From: Phytophthora colocasiae
Lineage: Eukaryota; Oomycota; Peronosporomycetes; Peronosporales; Peronosporaceae
DNA: 64,000 nt
Direction: 5' to 3'
Assembly (NCBI GenBank): GCA_018806915.1
Contig: JAGKQI010000090.1
Span: forward strand, 2,418,001-2,482,000
The translations under genes and the position numbers were made by a program. Below, piece by piece: positions 8,790 through 22,864 of this stretch. The notes below the pieces were generated by a model. That model did no database searches, was not told where the DNA came from, and worked only from the letters and a program-made list of their open reading frames with translations. Position 1 is the stretch's first letter. Every line of letters starts with the position of its first letter.

Positions 8790-10430
8790 TTAGTTTAACG
8801 GCTTCCCAGAGTCTGCCTCATCACTCAGGAGTTTCTCCCGTAGGTGGTTCGGCATGTCCTTGAGTGCACCTTGTCGAGCGAGTTGCTTGAGTGCTTCCAG
8901 AGTTTTCAGATCTTCACAGGGTTTTCCAGGGTGTACTCTTCCACATACTTCACAGGGTGGCATCCGACACATTCGACTCGGGTGTCCCTTTTCCTGACAT
9001 CGGTCACACGTGACATCTCTCCAGCAATCTTCTTCTGAGTGTCCTGAGCGTTGACATTTTTCACAGAACTTGTTCCAGTAACCACCATTCTCATGACGCC
9101 TTTGGTGGAACCCCTGACCTGACGATCCAGACGGGGACTGGGGCGGCGGACGCCATCCCATGTTATCCATCACTCGATATACCTCATTCGTCAGAGTCTG
9201 CGTCCAATCTGCACTTGGTGGAGCCTTTAAATTGTTCGAAGATGCCTGCGCAGTACTTTCATCACGGGTAGACTCTGAAGTCGCACTTGGAGTTCTGGAA
9301 TCACCCGTCTGATCTTTGGTATCCTGATTGGATTTCAGAGGTTCCTTATGATTTTCTGAGTTTTCGGAGTCATAGTCTTCAGAATCCACATCTCTTGCGA
9401 CATAAGTCCGATGCACACGCTTGGGCTTGAACTGTCCTCGCGGAATATTGTCAGCCCGGAAGTCTCGAGACTTGGCAGGGGTCATTTCTTGGTCACCAGT
9501 TCGCCACACATCTTCATCTTGCTGCAACGCATATTCCAAGTCTGAAATTCGTCGAAATCTCTGACCTTGCAGCGACGTTTTCAGGCGTGCATCCTTAAGC
9601 TTCGTGATGAATCGCAGTACATGCTTCTCAAGACGCTTGGACGACTTCCGGAAATCGATGTCAGCTTTTCCAGCGGCAGAATTAAGTCGGTAGAAAAATT
9701 CAAGCGGAGTCTCAGAGTCTTTCATAGCCATAGTGAAGTATATCTCGGAATACGATGACCGAGCTTTGCAATAACGTTTCTTGAACTCTGAAGACAGCTC
9801 TTTCCAGTCACGGGACACACTTTTGGGAAGCTGGTTAAACCAGTCTCGCGCAGACACAGGGAGCTTCAACTTAAGTTCCTGGATGCGCGTCTTAGTCGAC
9901 CAACCTCCTTGAGAAGCCATATTCGTAAACCGCTCCCACCAGTGGACACGTTCCCTGAGGGTAGCTCTGGGGTCGAATTCCCCAAGGTTGTTCGAGTTCA
10001 TGAACGGCCTTAGCGTCAGAAGTGTGGTTCCGGCTTGTGCTTGAGTTGCTGCCGTCAGATTCACCACTTCACCTGGCTCTGAGTTCTCCGATGACGAGCT
10101 CGCAGAGTCTGAACTTGAATCGTCAGAGTCTCCACCAGAGTCTGGTGCTCTATCATGACGCTTCGCTCTGCGGGACGCTCTTCGATCTCCATTAGGCCGC
10201 CTAGCTTCAGTTCTCTGCGGCGGATCTCGCCTCGGAGTAGGCGCACGTCTGGTATCACCCTTGGTCTCTGTCACCGAAGTCGCTTGAGTCACCTGGGTGG
10301 TCGTAGCAGTAGTAGCGCCGCCATTCCTCTCGGCCTTCACTCGCTTCGTCCCCGCGCTTCGCGCAGGGGTGCCTTGCTGGAAGGTTGCAACCTCTCGAGA
10401 TTCCGTCTTGAGAGCCGGTGAATGTGACAT
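8790..10430 (-). CDS. gag: Gag core and zinc knuckles, family B
   Basis: The middle of this frame is a retrotransposon gag domain (VHWWERFTNMASQGGW, LKLKLPVSARDWFNQLP, FKKRYCKARSSYSEIYF, ETPLEFFYRLN). The C-terminus has a cluster of three cysteine-rich knuckles: CEKCQRSGHSEEDC, CDRCQEKGHPSRMC and CEVCGRVHPGKPC. The N-terminal part is Ser/Asp/Glu rich. The ATG at 10430 lies inside the overlap with the upstream frame, so this is probably the C-terminal part of one long gag whose frame has slipped. Confidence 0.8.
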   Translation of the reverse strand: MSHSPALKTESREVATFQQGTPARSAGTKRVKAERNGGATTATTTQVTQATSVTETKGDTRRAPTPRRDPPQRTEARRPNGDRRASRRAKRHDRAPDSGGDSDDSSSDSASSSSENSEPGEVVNLTAATQAQAGTTLLTLRPFMNSNNLGEFDPRATLRERVHWWERFTNMASQGGWSTKTRIQELKLKLPVSARDWFNQLPKSVSRDWKELSSEFKKRYCKARSSYSEIYFTMAMKDSETPLEFFYRLNSAAGKADIDFRKSSKRLEKHVLRFITKLKDARLKTSLQGQRFRRISDLEYALQQDEDVWRTGDQEMTPAKSRDFRADNIPRGQFKPKRVHRTYVARDVDSEDYDSENSENHKEPLKSNQDTKDQTGDSRTPSATSESTRDESTAQASSNNLKAPPSADWTQTLTNEVYRVMDNMGWRPPPQSPSGSSGQGFHQRRHENGGYWNKFCEKCQRSGHSEEDCWRDVTCDRCQEKGHPSRMCRMPPCEVCGRVHPGKPCEDLKTLEALKQLARQGALKDMPNHLREKLLSDEADSGKPLN

Positions 10431-11674
10431 GGTTCAACCCCAACCCTTCTTGCGTCACTTCTGATTTCCGACCCTGATACTGGATACATAGTTGCAACTT
10501 CAGGGTTGCCTGTTTGTAACGCTTGGTTTGAAGTTGCTGAATCAGGGTGGCCGACCCTTCGCGCTTCTTGAACTTGGGATAGTGTCGCTCGAAGGTTCCT
10601 CAACTGACCGGCTTGGAATCGTTGCATGTTCTGAGAACTTTCTTTCTCCCTGTCGCGTTCGGCTTCCATGTCTTTCATTTGCTGCTGTAGAGCTTCCATT
10701 TGAGAAATCCAGTCCCGTTTCATCTCGTCAGTCGCACGCGCACGTTCGGCTTCAGTCTCAGCCTCTCTCTGTCGCCAGCGTTCAGCAAACACTGATTCCA
10801 GACGTTGGTTTTCAGAGTTCTGGAGCTCCGTCTTCAGAGTTTCCAATTCTGCCGCGCCGCGATTCCTGAGCTTGTTTTCAGATACCAGACTTCTGCGTTC
10901 TTCAGCATCGTCGGCGCGTCTCTCAGCCTCCCGCCTCGCGTTTTCCGACTTCAACAAGCGCTCGGTGAGCGTCTGAATTTCGCGCCTTGCCTCCAAGTCA
11001 CGTTGCACTCGACGACGATCGCGTTCCATGGTCTCCAATCGTTCTCGGGCCAAGAACTCCATCTGCGCTTGCTCCATCCGGCTTTGCCACTCCTGCTGTT
11101 GCCTCATGACGTTCAACTCGATCTGGGCAGGTCCTGATCTCTGAGAACTTCGAGCTTCAGACTTCGTACGACTCGACGCGATGGAACTCAAGCGTCGGGA
11201 CGGTGGTTTTGGAAGGTCTTCACTCTTCACACTTTGGCGGTGACTCTGGTGACTTTCGCTTCGGGTGGAGACAGATGCAGGCGGAATCTCCGGAGTCAAT
11301 TGTCTGAAATCCCGTGAAGAACTTCCGACAGACACCTGGTTTCCAGACTTCGCGTCCGGCACCTCTGGTTTCTCTTCCGGCATGTCGACATCTTCGAACT
11401 CTGGTTTCACTGGTAACAGCGTTCGCGTCACTTGGATCCCCATGCCTTCAGAGACTGTTCCTCCCACACCAGCGCCTTGAGCGATTAACGCCAGACTTCC
11501 TGTGGACAGCGGCATATGTGATGCCGCCCCTCGACTCATGGACATCAAGGACGAGTCCGTAGAGCTTCCGCGTGAAGTCTGGAATCCCGACGACTGGTCA
11601 TCTGAGGTCCCAATGACACTGGGAATTGGTACATCCGACATCCGAGTCTGAGAGGTGCTGTGATCTTCGGACAT
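10337..11674 (-). CDS. Coiled-coil middle part of the long family B gag
   Basis: 445 codons. The first 190 residues are Ser/Pro/Thr rich and disordered-looking. Residues about 195-390 form a strong charged coiled coil (MRQQQEWQSRMEQAQMEFLA, repeated ER/EA heptads, MKDMEAERDREKESSQNMQ). It overlaps 11545-13098 and 8790-10430 in other phases; the three together read as one protein of about 1100 residues broken by two one-base shifts. No enzyme motif is visible. Confidence 0.6.
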   Translation of the reverse strand: MSEDHSTSQTRMSDVPIPSVIGTSDDQSSGFQTSRGSSTDSSLMSMSRGAASHMPLSTGSLALIAQGAGVGGTVSEGMGIQVTRTLLPVKPEFEDVDMPEEKPEVPDAKSGNQVSVGSSSRDFRQLTPEIPPASVSTRSESHQSHRQSVKSEDLPKPPSRRLSSIASSRTKSEARSSQRSGPAQIELNVMRQQQEWQSRMEQAQMEFLARERLETMERDRRRVQRDLEARREIQTLTERLLKSENARREAERRADDAEERRSLVSENKLRNRGAAELETLKTELQNSENQRLESVFAERWRQREAETEAERARATDEMKRDWISQMEALQQQMKDMEAERDREKESSQNMQRFQAGQLRNLRATLSQVQEARRVGHPDSATSNQALQTGNPEVATMYPVSGSEIRSDARRVGVEPCHIHRLSRRNLERLQPSSKAPLREARGRSE

Positions 11675-13098
11675 TGGATTTTCAGACTCCGGTCGCGTGT
11701 TATCAGAGCGACTCTCGTACTGCGGCAGTGAAGACAGCGATGGCGTCGATAAAGCTGACGGTGTCGACGGATTTGTGGGTGCGGCGGTCTCTGCTGTAAG
11801 CGCTTGGACTGCGACGGCTCGTCACTGCTGGAACCATCAGAGCTGTGCGTCACTCGGAGTCCGGTCACCCGGAGTCGCATGATCAGTCGTTGTCCTTGTA
11901 GGTCAGCATCTTTGTCAGGTAATACACTGTCTGCTTCGTTCTCGCTTGTTGTGTCTTCTTGCTTCATGCTTTCTGGGAGTCGGCAAACTTGTAACCTGGC
12001 GGTCACTGTGGCCCACTCAACCAATTCTACTGCGAGTCGACTCTGAAGTTCGGACGCCACACTGCGTACTTGAGACCCAACGACGGCTGACGCCTGCGTC
12101 TGGGGCCAGGTTGGGAGGAGGTTCTGGAATTCGAATCCTGCCTCGTACAACATTGTCTGAAGAACAGCCACACACTCCGGTGCTGTCAACGTGCTCATCG
12201 GAATCTCAACATAAGATAGGTCTTGGATCCAACCAAAACCATGACGCCTCGCGTGAAACTCTGAGATCCACATATCCTCGGGGAAAACGGAGGAACATCG
12301 CCATTTGATGTAGTCGCCGGTCGCTGCAGCGGCTTTCTGGAAAGCATCAGCACTAGGCTTCGTCGTTGGCCACATATATTCAATGCTAGGCGGAATGACT
12401 TTGCCTGTGTCCATATCTCTCCAACGGCGGAACTCACGACGCACATACCTCAGAGCTCGTTCCCCGTCAAGCGAATCAGCCCTCCCAGACTCATCAGACG
12501 GTGTCTTCAAAGACTCTTCAGATTTGATCGCCATGTCATCAGACATTGGTGCGTCTTCAGACTTTGGGGACCGTCGAACACGTTCTTCAGAGTGTCCGGG
12601 TTCTGGTTTCACTTCGTCCACGGACTGGCCGGAAGTTGCCGAATCTGAACACAGATCGATCACTTCCGGGGACTCAACCATATCGGCGCCTCCCTCAGAC
12701 GCCTCATCACCACCCTCGCGGGCAGTGGTCGCCTCGTCACCAGAAGCTTCGACTTCTGACGGGCCTTTAGAACCTTGTTCACCAGGGACAGCAGGTGTCT
12801 CTTGAGCTTCTGGTTCCTCAGCAAGCTGGTCTTCGACCGCCGGTTCTGGGACGCTCACATTCTCAGCTGCCTTCTTCTCTCGCGCAGCTTTCCTCTTCTC
12901 GCGGGCCGCCTTCTGGATAGCATCCAAGTCTGGTTGCTCTTCAGGCGACAAACCTTGTAGACGCTTGGATTGACGTGTCGGAATGCTCCGACCACGACCA
13001 CGGCGTCCTCCTCTCGTAGATCCTGGCGTAGCCATCTTGAATATAGACGCTTGACAGGAAACTTTCTCTTCTTGTACTCTCAAATCCGGTGATATCAC
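11545..13098 (-). CDS. N-terminal part of the long family B gag
   Basis: The likely start is MATPGSTRGGRRGRGRS near 13035, followed by a basic segment (RQSKRLQGL), a KAAREKRKAAREKKAA helix, an acidic stretch of about 150 residues, and then a folded-looking region (ALRYVRREFRRWRDMDTGKV, SIEYMWPTTKPSADAF, DMWISEFHARRHGFGW). The last 60 residues after QSKRLQQRPPHP are Arg/His rich and out of frame. I recognise no known domain; context makes it the N-terminal extension of gag. Some oomycete Gypsy elements have such large N-termini, but that is from memory. Confidence 0.55.
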   Translation of the reverse strand: MISPDLRVQEEKVSCQASIFKMATPGSTRGGRRGRGRSIPTRQSKRLQGLSPEEQPDLDAIQKAAREKRKAAREKKAAENVSVPEPAVEDQLAEEPEAQETPAVPGEQGSKGPSEVEASGDEATTAREGGDEASEGGADMVESPEVIDLCSDSATSGQSVDEVKPEPGHSEERVRRSPKSEDAPMSDDMAIKSEESLKTPSDESGRADSLDGERALRYVRREFRRWRDMDTGKVIPPSIEYMWPTTKPSADAFQKAAAATGDYIKWRCSSVFPEDMWISEFHARRHGFGWIQDLSYVEIPMSTLTAPECVAVLQTMLYEAGFEFQNLLPTWPQTQASAVVGSQVRSVASELQSRLAVELVEWATVTARLQVCRLPESMKQEDTTSENEADSVLPDKDADLQGQRLIMRLRVTGLRVTHSSDGSSSDEPSQSKRLQQRPPHPQIRRHRQLYRRHRCLHCRSTRVALITRDRSLKIQCPKITAPLRLGCRMYQFPVSLGPQMTSRRDSRLHAEALRTRP

Positions 13099-14465
13099 GA
13101 TTCCAGAAATCCGGGCACGCGCACCAGTTGTCGCGAAGTCGGTGAAACTTTGGTCGCGGAGCAGGGGGGCGTATAGTGAACCCTAGTTATACGACTACTG
13201 AAAATGGGGTTTTCAGAGCCGTACAACGGTAGGTTGGCGTGTGGTACCTTGCGGTATCCTCGTGGGTTCGTTGTCTTCGGAAATATGACCCTCGCCGGAG
13301 TCTGAGAATGTGTTGTGAAGAGAAGTAGGGGTTCCCTTGGAGTCTGGTGTCGGTATTTATGAAATCCTTCCAGGAGCGTTCGGGAGTCGGGATCTCTGGG
13401 AACCAAGATGGTTTCCAGGAAGTCGGCGGTCGAAAAGAGGTTAATATACCAGAGAAAGTCTGAAATCGGTGTCTGAATATCACAAATCCAGAACCGAGAT
13501 ACCTGACTTTCAGAGATAAACAACCAATATTCAGAGTTCGAAAATATACAAATATATACAGCCGTTCTTATTCTTTCTAGGCCCTTGAACGGTGGGCTAA
13601 CACTCCAGGTCAACTAGGGACTTACTACCAGACACCTGGTCTGTCTGGTATCCCTTTACGTTCGCGCACCACCCTCTAGTATAGAGGGAAAATATAAACC
13701 AATACAATCGGCTATATATAACAGTCTACCTTGCACTCTGAAAACGACTGTCTAGTTTCCAGAGCCTGTCCAAACGAGCAATATGAAATGGGCTACCGCT
13801 AGAGACAAAACAAACGACCCAACTAGGATATGGAATAGGCGGGTCCTTTCAGGTCTCTACGTTACCTGATCTCCACCTAAGGGGATTGAATTCGCTAGAG
13901 ACAAAACAAACGACCCAACTAGGATATGGAATAGGCGGGTCCTTTCAGGTCTCTACGTTACCTGATCTCCACCTAAGGGGATTGAATTTGGTGGAGATCA
14001 CACGACGTACGTGATGACGCAGTGGCTTGAATACCTCTCAAGCGGACTTGTGCAGTAGCAAGCAAATTGAACTCTGTTTATCGTTTATCTTTCTCATAAC
14101 TATCATATATCTCTGGTAACTCTCTTCTTCTTGTCGTCTTTTGCGTCCTTTATGCAGTCAGTCGTCATATCTCAGGTACTCTTGGTCTTTGTATACATCT
14201 GGTACTTTGACTTGGTCTCAGTATGCAGTCTGTGCAGCCGATCTCGATGGGTTGACAGGTAGAGACGTCATTATGGGGGATGTGCAGGTCAGTAATCACT
14301 TGAATGCGTGACTTGAACTTGGGTTCACTTGGTTTCAGTATGGTCTTGGATCTTCGGTGGTTTCAGGGTCTGGTATCCTGGTTTTCAGAGTCTGATATCA
14401 CTTGATTTTCAGAGTCTTAGTCACTCAGAGTTAGAGATACCAGAATCTTGAGTACGAAACCAGAG
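13099..14465. other. Non-coding leader or LTR region of family B
   Basis: No credible coding frame. The motif CAGAGT/ACTCTG is unusually frequent (for example around 13440-13530 and 14385-14440). A perfect 96-bp tandem duplication sits at 13797-13988. Minus-strand TGGTAG at about 13630 resembles the family A primer site and could mark the primer site of this element, which would put its LTR between about 13640 and 14465. This stays unproven without a second LTR. Confidence 0.4.
13797..13988. repeat. Perfect tandem duplication, 2 x 96 bp
   Basis: Unit 13797-13892 (starting CGCTAGAGAC, ending GGGATTGAATT) is followed directly by an identical unit 13893-13988. Each unit contains CTAGAGAC near its start and GTCTCTAC further in, an imperfect inverted pair. 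I saw no base difference between the copies, so the duplication is recent or under conversion. Confidence 0.95.
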
Positions 14466-14833
14466 TACGGAGCAGTAATGCTTCAACGTACATGAAGATC
14501 TTGAGGGTTGCGCGGGTGCGCGGCGTCCGGCGCGCGATACTTGGTCTCTGTGGGTATATATTGTGAATCCTCGAACCATCCATCGTCGCGCTGGACGGTA
14601 ACGGGATGAGGTCTCTCAGAGATACGTTCTTCTGAGAGACTTTCCGCCAGAACTTAGGCACTCATCGTCGGGGAAAGTCCGGTGACCAGACAGAGTGTAG
14701 TTGACCCTCAGAGTTGTGCACACTCTGAAGTACACTTCTGGTCCTTTGGGCCCCTTTACAGTCAGGCGAAGGTTTATCCACAATCTTCCACAGATGTCGC
14801 ACGGGTGCTGCCGCGTCCCAAAGTCCCTTTCGC

Positions 14834-15403
14834 TTATAACCCATAGTATAACCAATCACATCGTAACGTAATATCCACCTGTCGCTCGAAAATCGGAATT
14901 AACATCATGTCAGTCCGGTTTGTCCTCTCGGCGACCCCATTTTGGTAGTGAACATCGGGTTCAAACATGTTCCGCTCAATTCCTTCTGCCGCACAAGCCT
15001 TTTCAAACGCTGCACAGATAAATTCTCCGCCATTATCTGACCGAATCGTGAGGAGTCTGCCATCGCCGGATCGGATCTTCACGATTTTTAGATAGTCTCT
15101 GAAGCAAGAGACAGCTTCGTCCTTGTGCTTTAAGAAGTACACGTGCGTATAGTTCATCCATTTGATCGCCAAATAGTACGGGTTTCCGTGGATGCTGCGC
15201 TGGAAGGGGCCGGCTAAGTCAGCATGGCAAATACGATCTTTCTCGGCTTGCGAGCGTTTGCTCTTTTTTGGTGCCGCACGTTGATGGCCTTTGCCAAGTG
15301 AGCACGTTTCGCATGGGTACATTGGCATTGCTTTTGATCCTTCAATGTGGAGACCGTCGCCAAGTCCACTTCGCTCCATTTCCAAGATTGTGCGATAGTT
15401 CAA
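14834..15403 (-). pseudogene. Copia pre-integrase and integrase fragment
   Basis: The pre-integrase zinc motif survives as CETCSLGKGHQRAA. The integrase core follows: CHADLAGPFQRSIHG (first D), YLAIKWMNYTHVYFL, LLTIRSDNGGEFICAAFEKA (second D) and EPDVHYQNGVAERTNRT (catalytic E). The frame is then lost at RCDWLYYGL; the downstream phase (DVIGYTMGYKRKGLWDAA) can be followed to about 14660 before it decays. Confidence 0.8.
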
Positions 15404-15408
15404 ATGTC

Positions 15409-15876
15409 CTAGTCTGTGATGCCAGTCCTCGAGTGAATTTTTTTTACGACTTTCGGGGCGTCAGCAGTCGCAGATGCCGCGGTGAAGTGTGGCTGATCGG
15501 GTCCTGCATTCACGCCGTTGCAGATGCTTCCACGAATCACCGCCGGGCCGTATACGGTGCATCCGTGCGGTTCGAAGTCGCATTTGTAGCCAGTACGGCT
15601 TAACACTGATACGGATAGCAGTGTCTGCGCGAGCGTTGGGATGTAAACGACGTCATGAAGTGTTCCGTTGGGTCCAACTGTTATCTGAAGATCTTCAGCT
15701 TCTTGTCCCATGACGACGCGTCCGTCCGCCATTCGGACGGGGTGATCCGCGCACGGAACGATGTTGACCAGCGCACTATGAGTGCCAGTCATGTGGAAAG
15801 ACGCACCGGAGTCGATGATCGGTTTGACGGGGTGAATTCCTGGGTCGAATGGTTTTGTCGCGGTGTCCACCAACAC
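15409..15876 (-). pseudogene. Copia protease fragment
   Basis: PIIDSGASFHMTG carries the D-S-G catalytic motif of Copia aspartic proteases, followed by VGPNGTLHDVVYIPTLAQTLLSVSVL, the typical linker into the pre-integrase domain. The frame ends next to the integrase fragment, which is in another phase. Confidence 0.8.
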
Positions 15877-15992
15877 CCCGCGACTTCATTCGTCGTCCGA
15901 CGATTCCATCGCCGCAGCGGCGAGACCGGGTGCTTTGTTTGCCTCTGCTTGAATGTCATGCGAGTGGATCGCTGTCTGCTTCTGCTGATTCG

Positions 15993-16831
15993 CTACGAAT
16001 CTGTCGTGATATCGGGTAGTGTGTCCAAGCTGGTTGCACGTACGGCACAGCGCGTTGGTGAAGTCCCACCTGTTTTTTCTCGAGTCTCGCTGAGTAGCTG
16101 CGGGAGCCGCTGCTGCGAATCCCGTTCGCGTCCTTTGTCATTTCCGCTGGTCTGGCGATTGTCGTCGAAACGTCGCTTTTTCATGCGACCGTCAGATCCT
16201 GCTAGCCGACTCAGTAGATTGACTGCGCGATCAAGCTTCCGATTCCACATCGAGTTGGGCAAGTAGTGTGTCGCAGTAATGGGGATACGCATGATTGATG
16301 AAAGTGCTCAACGCCTGTTGCTCAGTGTAGTTGGCTGTCCTTCCGCGATTTAGACCTGCAGCGATCTGGGACAATCTGTGTGCATATTCGTCGGGCGGTA
16401 GCTTGATAGTACTGGCGAGCAGAATCGTCTGGCGTTGGACTGATAGGCGACAGCGAAATTGATCCAGGAAAGCGCGGACCAGGTCCCGAAACGAGTTGGT
16501 TGGCAGAGCACCGCGGTTTCTGGTATACCAGACGCTTGCTGATCCCGCTCCACTTGACTTTCTCAGACCATGTGCGGTTGTTGAGTATTTCAGCGTGTTC
16601 GAACAGCGTCTAGAGGCGATCCTACCATTCATGAGCGCCCGCATCGAAGTATCCATCACGCAGCTCTCCCGAAAAGGCCTCGATTGTGATAAGTTTGAAG
16701 TTGATCTTCTCCTTGGGTTCACGTGAGGGTATGGGCGTGGCCGTTTGATCAGCTTCCTCAGCTTCCCCGGCATCGACCACGGGGTCAGGCTCGCGGTCAA
16801 TTTCGTCGTCGTGCGATGCGTCTGATGACAT
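15993..16831 (-). pseudogene. Copia gag fragment (frameshifted)
   Basis: The start MSSDASHDDEIDREPD at 16831 leads into FKLITIEAFSGELRDGYFDAG, then the frame shifts near 16640. The body (SFRDLVRAFLDQFRCRLS, TIKLPPDEYAHRLSQIAAGL, NYTEQQALSTFINHAYP) resembles Copia-type gag. In a third phase near 16010-16070 a zinc-knuckle-like CRTCNQLGHTTRYHDRF appears, with His replacing the last Cys. At least two frame breaks mean it is not functional as read. Confidence 0.65.
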
Positions 16832-16860
16832 CTCCGTTAGTGCTCGAGATGCGATAGCGG

Positions 16861-17705
16861 CGGTTAACCTGTCGTAAAGAGAGCAAAACGAGGAATGAGA
16901 TTGAACGATTTAGGTTTTCTCCCCTGGCTTCATCTCCCTGATTTTCTCGTGACCGGAGATGAGATGCCTTGCGTCATTTCTCGGGCCTGAGTCGGACCTC
17001 AAGTGTCAACACTTACGTGCTAGTACCGCCTGTGTGCTGAATGATAGTTTTCCGCTGTTGTTGCTTCTAGTTGGAAAGGATTTCAGGAGCCCTGACAGTA
17101 GTGCAGGCGGTTACTAAACTGCCAATCCATTTTTACTATATTTTAGCTAATAGACATCGTTAGACAACTCTGTTTACACCAATGAAACGAACAGAGCAAA
17201 ACAAAGCGATTACCGGTCGATTTACTGAAATTGGCCAACAATTGACGGATTTATTCTGTTTGGATAGGTGGCGATAATTATACTGCCACAGACATATTTA
17301 CGGTCTAGTTGAAGTCTAATTGCCCGCTATCTAATTGATGTGCTGTGTCCTTCATACAGAACTTAGCTCGGAAATAGTGTCCGTTTAATTGAGCTTTCAC
17401 AGAAACCGACTGCATCGTAGTGAAAGGTTAACCCTTTCGTCATCGCCATACATTTCTATATTAAGAACCCCAATACAAACATCAAGTAAAACGTGGTAAA
17501 AAGTTACTTCAAGTATGCTTCTACTGGTTCAGGTTTCACAGGCAAAATGACAATATATATAAACTTTTGGAGTTTTTTTTTGCTAAAACGTACTTCATGT
17601 ACGTTTTGACAACCAGAACGTTGATGACGCCTGATTCGCTAGAATCGTGCAGTGGTACTGCCTTAGTCAACTTCTCACTGACAAATTCAAGTAAAAAGAA
17701 GTACC
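16861..17705. other. 845 bp without a supported gene
   Basis: AT-rich in the middle (about 17130-17560), no long frame, no recognised repeat. It may contain the promoter of the kinesin-like gene that starts near 17706. Confidence 0.5.
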
Positions 17706-21172
<3,467 letters not shown>

Positions 21173-21205
21173 TGGATGGCTGGCATTCATGATCTGCACC
21201 TAATA

Positions 21206-22495
21206 TGGAGTCGAGAACTGCACGAGTGTAGATGAGGATTAAGGAGGTTTGCTGTGGTTTGCTCTCTGAGAGTTTGGATGGAGATGTTTTGCAAACGGTT
21301 GAGTACGATGGGTTCAAGATAAATGCTGTCTCGCCATAGCTTTCATAAAAGTTTGCTCGCCTCCCGTTGAGGTTGGCTGTGATTATTTCGGAGTGTACTA
21401 AATGGAATTTGTTGAAAATGTAGTGTCGCTATTTCATCAAGAAAAGAGACTACAAGCATGTATCAAGTGTTTAGATTGATATCATTTGAAGACCGACTAC
21501 AGCGTATAATCATATATATTTCTTCCAGTGTCTTTGTCTTTGCAACCACTGAGAGGTGACGCTATATTTTACGTGACGTGGAGCTGATTACACGCTTGAA
21601 CAACCTCTGCAGTCTAGTCAACAATAGCAAGGCTCACTATTGTTAGTGTGTAGCAACTTCGGCGCTGTACAACTGAACATATAAATTGACGTCACATACT
21701 ATCCTGTAATCACAATTTGAAGGTGTCATATGGCGTAGCAATTGGTCTTGTGTTAGATTCCGGTACCTATTTCAATGAGATAACGAGTTTACCTGGGAGA
21801 CATGGAACCACGAGCTAAATAATTTTACACCTTTGAATATATTCTGTTCCCCAAACCTCTAAATCCGATACCTTCGTTAGTTAGCATGACGTACTACACG
21901 TGTTTTACGTCGATTTACGTCTCGAAGCGCAGGAAGGAAAATGAGTGGATTAACTAGTTAGCGGGTTTCTCGTCTGCGTGATTCTATCTCAAGATTCTAA
22001 AACTACACTAAGCCAGCGGAATCCAGATGTTGGTTGCCCTTTCAGGGGTTACATTCGTCGCTGATTCAAACCCCAGTTTTCAGGTTAGCTTTTCAATCAA
22101 GTTCAACTGCGTGATGGTGGATAAATTGACAATGCTTCTTGAAGGAATTTTGCAGTTTGCCGATATAATAGAGTTTTCGACGCAACACAAAGTAAGATAT
22201 ATCACTCAAGAACTTTGTTCTACGCTCTCACTTTCATCAATTTATGCTGTGCTTCGTCCAAACGTTATTAATTTCTCCGTTTCTCGACTCTGAAAGGCCA
22301 ATTCTTGCGTAAAATGCTCGTTCTCCAGTAAAGTACATTGAGTGGATGATCGTAGCATCAGCTCCACCTTAGCAGCTTGCATCCGTCCTCATGCTTGGCG
22401 CGGGTTTGCTCCAATAGATTATTCCTCTCCAAATCCTGCATTTACGTCGGGAAAAAAGCGCGTTGAGCGTCGATTTTAGTATCGAGAGTTCGAAT
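21206..22495. other. 1.3 kb without a supported gene
   Basis: No frame above background, no recognised domain and no tandem repeat. It lies in the spacer of the inverted repeat. Confidence 0.5.
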
Positions 22496-22864
22496 TTACG
22501 ATTCCATCTCGCGTTTCGCCGCTATAAACGTATGAAACAGTCGTCGTTCTTCTTTAACAACAGCAAGTTCCTCTTGACCTTTTTTCGGCTTTGCAGCTCG
22601 TTCACTCTGTTCGTTTTCGGGTACTTCTTGCGATGAAACGAGAACTTTCTCTTTTTCTTCTTGAACTTCAGTCAGCTCCTTCTCCAATTCTGCGATTCGA
22701 ACCATATGCTCGTCAGTTTTCTCATCAAAATAGTTAGTCTGTTTAGCTAACGTCTCCTTTGGAAAAGAAACTTCTTCTTTCAACGAACAGTTGGCGTCTT
22801 GAGTTATCAAGTGCTCGTTCACCAGCATCATATCAATGCCAACTTGGAATGGCGCTAATTGCAT
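22496..22864 (-). CDS. Small coiled-coil ORF, hypothetical
   Basis: 122 codons with a charged heptad segment (MVRIAELEKELTEVQEEKEKVL) and a Lys/Glu-rich tail. Just upstream, in another phase, is a short run WILSRAMGILLKENLQGKMLV, so the frame may be the remnant of a longer gene. It lies on the same strand as, and downstream of, the DOT1-like gene. No function can be assigned. Confidence 0.35.
   Translation of the reverse strand: MQLAPFQVGIDMMLVNEHLITQDANCSLKEEVSFPKETLAKQTNYFDEKTDEHMVRIAELEKELTEVQEEKEKVLVSSQEVPENEQSERAAKPKKGQEELAVVKEERRLFHTFIAAKREMES

Larger units (their letters stand above)
5862..14465 (-). mobile_element. Ty3/Gypsy retrotransposon, family B (partial, interrupted by family A)
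   Basis: The minus strand carries a very long gag region (13098 down to 8790), protease plus RT (8736-6406) and the rest of RT (6652-5862), where the family A LTR cuts it off. RNase H and integrase are therefore missing from this window. Upstream of gag, 13099 to about 14465 is non-coding and should hold the leader and possibly an LTR, but no second LTR copy is present to fix its edges. At least three one-base frame changes (near 6540, 11600, 10400) show that this copy is older than family A or contains errors. Confidence 0.85.
14470..16860 (-). mobile_element. Ty1/Copia retrotransposon fragment (decayed)
   Basis: Minus-strand gag (16831-15993), protease (15876-15409) and integrase (15403-14834) remain; reverse transcriptase and RNase H are missing, and no LTR was found on either side. 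Each part has frame breaks. The left end abuts the family B leader at about 14465, suggesting that family B landed in this element or that a deletion joined them. Confidence 0.75.

Noticed and set aside
13640..14465. Definite LTR for Gypsy B
   Set aside because: The second LTR is not in the window and no TG...CA boundaries with a target duplication could be fixed.
22027..22293. 88-codon plus-strand frame in the inverted-repeat spacer
   Set aside because: AT-rich sequence with no domain and no context.
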